Assembly (NCBI GenBank): GCA_903879775.1
Contig: CAIRMY010000305.1
Span: 1 to 10,069, forward strand
From: an uncultured Bacteroidota bacterium
Lineage (GTDB): Bacteria > Bacteroidota > Bacteroidia > NS11-12g > UBA955
DNA length: 10,069 nt
Reading direction: 5' to 3'
The notes under the pieces are model-generated. The model was not told the origin of the DNA and made no database searches. It saw only the letters and a list, made by a program, of their open reading frames with translations. The position numbers and the translations under genes were made by a program. Positions 6,517 through 10,069 of this stretch are shown here, in pieces. Position 1 is the first letter of the stretch. Every line of letters begins with the position of its first letter.

Positions 6517-7650
6517 TTAATTATTTTTATAATTTTGGGTAAATTCTATGATTAAATTGATAATTCTATCTTGATTTTCGTTTGTTAATTCTGGGCATAT
6601 TGGCAAACTAAGGACTCTGTTGCAAATAGCTTCCGACAAAGGTAATGAATCGTTTGTTTTATATGCCAATTGCTTGTGCAAGGGAAGTAAATAGTATACC
6701 ATGCTAGACACTCCATTCTTTTCTAAATGCAATTTGAGTGAATCACGCATCGCTTTATCTATCATCAAAATAGAAAATTGATGGTACACATGAGTTGAAG
6801 TTTCATTCTTTTGAGGGACAAAAACTCCATCCAATTTCTCTAATGCATTAATATAACGTTGAGCCAATAGCTGTCTATTGCTTGTAAACGATTTTAAATG
6901 GTTCAGTTTAACCATTAAAATTGCAGCTTGAATGGTATCTAAACGAGAATTGATGCCAATAATTTCATGAATATACTTTTGAGATTGACCATGATTTGCA
7001 ATCATTCTCATCTTATTGGCCAAATGGTCATTATTTGTAAAGATTGCACCACCATCGCCATAGCAACCTAAATTCTTACTTGGAAAAAAAGATGTTGTTC
7101 CAATATCGCCGAGTGTACCCGCAAAGCCGCTGAGTCCCTCATTGCAAAAAATAGAACCAATGGCTTGAGCTGTATCTTCAATCACAAACAACGAATGTTG
7201 TTTTGCAATTTTAGTTATTTCAAGCATATCAGCACACTCTCCAAATAAGTGAACTGGCGCAATTGCCTTCGTTCTAGAAGTAATTTTTGATGAAATTTGA
7301 GTAACGTCCATCAAATAACCATCCTTCATTATGTCTACAAAAACAGGTATTAAACCCAACAAATGCAAAACTTCGGCCAAAGCTGCATAAGTGTATGTAG
7401 GTATAATGACTTCTGAGCCCTTTGGTAAATCCAATGCCATAAATGCAATTTGCAAAGCATCAGTACCATTGGCACAAGTAATTACATGTTTTACATTTAA
7501 CGTTGCAGCGAGCTGATTTTCAAACTCACGAACAATGTTCCCTTGAATAAAAATACCTTCATCCAAAACATTTAAAATCGCCAAATCAATCTCGCCTTTA
7601 AATCGACGATATTGCGCTTGGAGATCAACCATTGGAATCGTGTGCAACAT
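6517..7650 (-). CDS. DegT/DnrJ/EryC1/StrS-family PLP sugar aminotransferase, WbpE/WlbC-like
   Basis: This is a 377-residue, full-length fold-type I aminotransferase that uses glutamate to aminate a keto nucleotide-sugar. Visible PLP-site features are CANGTDALQI (59-68, phosphate-binding Gly-Thr), Asp159 and Gln162 in IEDTAQAIGS, and the Schiff-base Lys192 in TSFFPSKNLGCYGDGGAIF. The partner-subunit loop is GINSRLDTIQAAIL (232-245). From memory, SFFPSK-LGCYGDGGAIFTN and the HGQ...NSRLDT-QAAIL block match Pseudomonas WbpE closely; that enzyme makes UDP-2-acetamido-3-amino-2,3-dideoxyglucuronate. ArnB and PseC have clearly different lysine motifs. The exact substrate is inferred, and no WbpB-like oxidase or WbpD-like acetyltransferase is present here. 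It heads the ugd-uxs operon. The start is taken at 7650; Met7 (7632) is a possible alternative because a predicted promoter sits only 8 bp upstream of 7650. Confidence 0.88.
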   Translation of the reverse strand: MLHTIPMVDLQAQYRRFKGEIDLAILNVLDEGIFIQGNIVREFENQLAATLNVKHVITCANGTDALQIAFMALDLPKGSEVIIPTYTYAALAEVLHLLGLIPVFVDIMKDGYLMDVTQISSKITSRTKAIAPVHLFGECADMLEITKIAKQHSLFVIEDTAQAIGSIFCNEGLSGFAGTLGDIGTTSFFPSKNLGCYGDGGAIFTNNDHLANKMRMIANHGQSQKYIHEIIGINSRLDTIQAAILMVKLNHLKSFTSNRQLLAQRYINALEKLDGVFVPQKNETSTHVYHQFSILMIDKAMRDSLKLHLEKNGVSSMVYYLLPLHKQLAYKTNDSLPLSEAICNRVLSLPICPELTNENQDRIINLIIEFTQNYKNN

Positions 7651-7658
7651 AAAAGTCG

Positions 7659-7666
7659 CAAAAATA
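7659..7666 (-). promoter_or_regulatory. Candidate Bacteroidota -7 promoter element for the sugar operon
   Basis: On the - strand this reads TATTTTTG, an exact match to the Bacteroidota primary sigma factor element TAnnTTTG. The nearest upstream TTTG (CAAA at 7690-7693 on the + strand), a possible -33 element, is separated by 23 bases, which is longer than usual. A start about 7 bases downstream would fall near 7652, almost touching the ATG at 7650. It is the only good match in the 36-bp gap between rlmB and the aminotransferase gene. The motif is short and AT-rich, so chance occurrence is possible. Confidence 0.45.
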
Positions 7667-7686
7667 CAATTTCTTAAGAGTATATC

Positions 7687-8454
7687 TTACAAATTCTTTG
7701 TGCGCTGCCTAAGAACTTCATAAACAAAAATTCCAGAAGCTACAGAAACGTTTAGTGACTCAACGCCTTTGGGCATCAATGGAATTTTTAGCAATTGATC
7801 ACATAATTTCCAAACATCAACACTCAAGCCCGATTCTTCACTACCCATAATGATCGCAACAGGTCCTTCAATTGTAGACTCAAACAAATTAGAAGCACCT
7901 TTTTCAGAAGCCCCAACAATTTGCAATCCGCTATTTTTCAATACCTTAACTGTGCCATACATTGAGTTCGTGCGACATACTGGAATTTTAAACAAAGCGC
8001 CAGCAGAAGTTTTAATGGCATCTGGGCCAATTGCAGCTCCACCTTTTTCTGGAACAACTATGGCATGAATACCAGCGCATGAGGCAGTTCTTGCGATGGC
8101 ACCAAAATTACGCACATCGGTAATTCCATCTAGAACTAAAATAAATGGTTCCTCTCCTCTTTCATAAGTATCGGCAATCACATCTTCAAGCTTGGCAAAA
8201 TCGATGGCCGATAAAGCCACCACTATACCCTGATGATTTCCCCTCACCAATGAATTTAACTTTTCAATCGGTACTTGTTTCCAAATGATATTCTTATCGC
8301 GAAGCAACTTTAAAATATCTTTTAATTGGCCTTGAAGTATACCTTCTTGGATCCAAACCTTATCAATTGTTTTGCCCGATTCTAAAGCCTCAATTACAGG
8401 ATGAATGCCATAAACAAATGAATCTTTTTTTTGTAATGTGTCTTTTCTAAACAT
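7687..8454 (-). CDS. rlmB: TrmH/SpoU-family 23S rRNA (guanosine-2'-O)-methyltransferase, RlmB
   Basis: RlmB 2'-O-methylates G2251 in the peptidyl-transferase P-loop of 23S rRNA using SAM. The 255-residue protein has the N-terminal RNA-substrate-binding domain (FVYGIHPVIEAL at 13-24, through GNHQGIVVAL at about 72-81) followed by the SPOUT knot domain. Motif 1 is LDGITDVRNFGAIARTA (108-124) with Asn116 and Arg122. Motif 2 is IIMGSEESGLS (201-211). Motif 3 is KIPLMPKGVESLNVSVASG (223-241) with Asn235. Presence of the GIHPV domain favours RlmB over single-domain TrmH or TrmL; TrmH-family members of other specificity cannot be fully excluded. The start at 8454 is the only reasonable one, since no other Met precedes FVYGIHP. 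The ATG abuts the seven-T tract of the terminator of the upstream gene, so the leader must be very short or contain that hairpin. The sugar operon begins 36 bp downstream with no terminator between. Confidence 0.93.
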   Translation of the reverse strand: MFRKDTLQKKDSFVYGIHPVIEALESGKTIDKVWIQEGILQGQLKDILKLLRDKNIIWKQVPIEKLNSLVRGNHQGIVVALSAIDFAKLEDVIADTYERGEEPFILVLDGITDVRNFGAIARTASCAGIHAIVVPEKGGAAIGPDAIKTSAGALFKIPVCRTNSMYGTVKVLKNSGLQIVGASEKGASNLFESTIEGPVAIIMGSEESGLSVDVWKLCDQLLKIPLMPKGVESLNVSVASGIFVYEVLRQRTKNL

Positions 8455-8481
8455 AAAAAAAGTCCCGCCTTTCGGCGGGAC
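8455..8481 (-). terminator. Strong intrinsic terminator after the DUF2723 gene, ending at the rlmB start codon
   Basis: On the - strand GTCCCGCC pairs perfectly with GGCGGGAC (8-bp stem, 8481-8462; seven of the eight pairs are G-C apart from one A-T near the base) around a GAAA tetraloop. It is followed by seven consecutive T residues (8461-8455). It starts 13 bp after the DUF2723 stop codon. The base following the last T is the A of the rlmB ATG, so the terminator occupies the whole of what would be the rlmB leader. Confidence 0.92.
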
Positions 8482-8488
8482 AAATATT
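8481..8488 (-). promoter_or_regulatory. Weak candidate -7 element for rlmB, overlapping the terminator
   Basis: On the - strand this reads AATATTTG, one mismatch from TAnnTTTG. A start about 7 bases downstream would be near 8474, at the hairpin loop, so the transcript would carry only the 3' arm and could not form the terminator. I see no clear -33 TTTG at the usual distance. This is offered because rlmB needs some source of transcripts past a strong terminator. Confidence 0.25.
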
Positions 8489-8494
8489 CTTTAA

Positions 8495-10069
8495 TTAAAA
8501 TAATCCAGCTGAAAGTCGTTTGTATTCAGCCGACCACGCCATCTTATTCTTCTGATTTGCAGCCTCAATCGCTCTATTGATAAAATATTGGCTATTATTT
8601 AACTCTCTCGCAAATACTTGATTGTTATCATTTTTATCTAGAAGCTTCTTGTAGAATTTTGCATATGCAACGTTCTCTTTCACACTTGCATCTAGAATTT
8701 CTTTTGCATTTTTCTCATCTCCAAGGGCTAAAAATGCAACCCCATATTCTGTTCTGTATTCACGGCGCATTGGCAGTACATTTTGAGGGATTTCCTTCAA
8801 AATATGACTCAATACGTCAATTCCGCGTTTTCTGTAATTTGCAATAGAATCTTTATAGAAATTATAGTAATCAGTAGCACTTGCAAAGCCTTTTACTGGA
8901 GAAGTAACCATGGCCATAGGTACTTTTTGTCCATTCATATCCATTGTTCCAGTTTTTATCCCTTTTTCCATTTGCTCCAAACCATTGATTTTTTCCATAT
9001 AATAGTTTGCCAACAACAATGTCATTTGTTGTAAATCATTTGGTACATAAGCCGCTTTATCATCAAGGAAGAAATTCTTTTTATCTTTCATTCCATAGTA
9101 TTTGTAACGCTTAGCTAAGTTATTATACAATTTAAAATCTTGAACTCTTGTAGGTTGGCCTCTATCGGCTCCACCTTTAATTGGAACGAAACGGTAAACC
9201 AATCCTTCAAGTTGTAAATAATTGTTCAAAAATCCGAAATCATAACCAGAAACAGAAGTGAAATAAATAGGTCGTTTCCAGCCTTCTTTCGCCATCGTAG
9301 CAATTAAATCATACATCACTAAATCACCTTTAGACAATCTAGAAGAAGCGATATCAATTTTAATGGTATCTTCAATCAAGTATGCCTCGCTCGGAGAAAC
9401 GATACCATTCGCTAAAACAGCTTGTTTATCAACTTTCACAAAGAACTTGCTTCCATTCCAGTTGATGCCCTTGGTTTCATCACCGCTTTTAGCCTTTTGA
9501 TCTTGCATTTCTTTGATGATTGTAGACAATTCGCGACGCATTGGATATTCTTCATTGTTTATTTGAATTCCATAAGGTGATTCAAAACTTCCAGTTTGAA
9601 GATCCTCTTTTTTCCAAGAAAGTGGCAATGGCATTGATTCGTAAACAGTGTCCTTCAAAATCATACTATACCAATCTGTTGGCAATAACGATTGATTTAT
9701 AATTCGAACATCGGTTCTATATCCTTCAACGTTTTGTGCATACCACAACGGATAAGTATCGTTGTCACCATTGCAGAATAAAACAGCATTTTTCTCCAAT
9801 GATCCTAAGAAATTCTTAGCCATATCAATACCAATGTATCTGCCTGAACGATCATGATCATCCCAGTTTTGATAGCCCATATTCAATGGCACCAAAACAA
9901 GACTCAAGGCTGTAGCACCAATTGCCGCTGCACCTTTCAGATATTTGCTGAGTATTTCAGCCAAGGATATAACTCCCAAGCCTATCCAAATACAAAAGAT
10001 TTGGAAAGACCCCACAACCGCATAATCACGCTCACGTGGTTCTGTAGGAGGTTGGTTTGTATAGATAAT
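8495..10069 (-). CDS. DUF2723 family (TMEM260/protein O-mannosyltransferase-like) membrane protein, C-terminal part
   Basis: The frame stays open to the right edge, giving 524 visible residues; the GTG at 10015 is an internal Val codon and not the start. The segment just before it reads NQPPTEPRERDYAVVGSF, a conserved DUF2723 stretch leading into a transmembrane helix. Two helices are visible (about 20-39 and 46-63), followed by a large soluble, probably periplasmic, domain. That domain opens with NWDDHDRSGRY, then LFCNGDNDTYPLWYAQNVEG and RIINQSLLPTDWY, which are typical of the Bacteroidota members of this family. Near the C-terminus a helical TPR-like stretch is suggested (EYGVAFLALGDEKNAKEIL). 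The N-terminal GT-C catalytic core lies outside the window. Human TMEM260, which shares DUF2723, is a protein O-mannosyltransferase; a protein glycosylation role here is inferred from that and is not proven. A strong terminator follows the stop. Confidence 0.85.
   Translation of the reverse strand: MIYTNQPPTEPRERDYAVVGSFQIFCIWIGLGVISLAEILSKYLKGAAAIGATALSLVLVPLNMGYQNWDDHDRSGRYIGIDMAKNFLGSLEKNAVLFCNGDNDTYPLWYAQNVEGYRTDVRIINQSLLPTDWYSMILKDTVYESMPLPLSWKKEDLQTGSFESPYGIQINNEEYPMRRELSTIIKEMQDQKAKSGDETKGINWNGSKFFVKVDKQAVLANGIVSPSEAYLIEDTIKIDIASSRLSKGDLVMYDLIATMAKEGWKRPIYFTSVSGYDFGFLNNYLQLEGLVYRFVPIKGGADRGQPTRVQDFKLYNNLAKRYKYYGMKDKKNFFLDDKAAYVPNDLQQMTLLLANYYMEKINGLEQMEKGIKTGTMDMNGQKVPMAMVTSPVKGFASATDYYNFYKDSIANYRKRGIDVLSHILKEIPQNVLPMRREYRTEYGVAFLALGDEKNAKEILDASVKENVAYAKFYKKLLDKNDNNQVFARELNNSQYFINRAIEAANQKNKMAWSAEYKRLSAGLF

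Larger units (their letters stand above)
4203..7652 (-). other. Nucleotide-sugar operon: aminotransferase-ugd-uxs
   Basis: Three - strand genes lie with a 2-bp gap and a 4-bp overlap, preceded by a candidate promoter (7659-7666) and closed by a hairpin terminator (4203-4222). Ugd and Uxs catalyse successive steps from UDP-glucose to UDP-xylose. The aminotransferase belongs to a different branch, acting on keto nucleotide-sugars. rlmB upstream has no terminator of its own, so part of the operon's transcription may come from readthrough. Confidence 0.75.

Noticed and set aside
6517..7650. ArnB or PseC identity for the aminotransferase
   Set aside because: The Schiff-base lysine context SFFPSKNLGCYGDGGA fits WbpE/3-amino-sugar enzymes better than the lysine motifs of ArnB or PseC.
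7672..7679. TCTTAAGA palindrome between rlmB and the aminotransferase gene as a terminator or operator
   Set aside because: It is only 8 bp, has no loop, is AT-rich and unrepeated, and lacks a proper T-tract; chance is the simplest explanation.
10013..10015. GTG at 10015 as the start of the DUF2723 gene
   Set aside because: The frame continues open to base 10069 and translates to a conserved family stretch (PPTEPRERDYAVVGSF), so the codon encodes an internal Val.

Overview
The window looks like a chromosomal piece of a Bacteroidota bacterium. The DNA is AT-rich. It carries a GLPGLI-family protein paired with a CarboxypepD-regulatory-like/outer-membrane beta-barrel receptor, and a DUF2723 membrane protein; both are characteristic of this phylum. 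Signal peptides end in Gly-Gln or Ala-Gln, and one intergenic gap holds a match to the Bacteroidota -7 promoter element TAnnTTTG. I cannot name a genus. There are no tRNA or rRNA genes, CRISPR repeats, insertion sequences or long repeats, and no gene-free stretch over 300 bases; the largest gap is 73 bp.

Layout, left to right: (1) the 3' half of rlmN on the + strand, cut by the window's left edge. (2) Everything else is on the - strand and is transcribed right to left. rlmN ends tail to tail against the GLPGLI gene with overlapping stop codons, inside a perfect inverted repeat (565-585). (3) A two-gene unit encodes a 946-residue outer-membrane receptor-like barrel (1313-4153) and, 4 bp downstream, the GLPGLI protein (571-1308). 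(4) A strong hairpin terminator at 4203-4222 separates this from a three-gene nucleotide-sugar operon: a WbpE-like PLP sugar aminotransferase (6517-7650), UDP-glucose 6-dehydrogenase (5207-6514) and UDP-glucuronate decarboxylase (4227-5210), with gaps of 2 bp and -4 bp. (5) rlmB (7687-8454), a TrmH/SpoU-family rRNA 2'-O-methyltransferase, lies upstream of the operon. (6) The C-terminal 524 residues of a DUF2723 (TMEM260/protein-O-mannosyltransferase-like) membrane protein run off the right edge; a GC-rich terminator follows it and its U-tract touches the rlmB start codon.

How the genes work together: Ugd oxidises UDP-glucose to UDP-glucuronate and the decarboxylase turns that into UDP-xylose, so the operon supplies pentose and uronate donors for a surface glycan. 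The aminotransferase most resembles enzymes acting on 3-keto UDP-hexuronates, so it suggests an additional amino sugar whose other enzymes are not in the window. The receptor/GLPGLI pair probably acts at the outer membrane and periplasm, but its substrate is unknown. RlmN and RlmB are housekeeping 23S rRNA modification enzymes. Most of the window is ordinary. The points worth a second look are the transcription signals overlapping gene ends and starts, the mixed aminotransferase/Ugd/UXS operon, and the uncharacterised receptor-GLPGLI pair.
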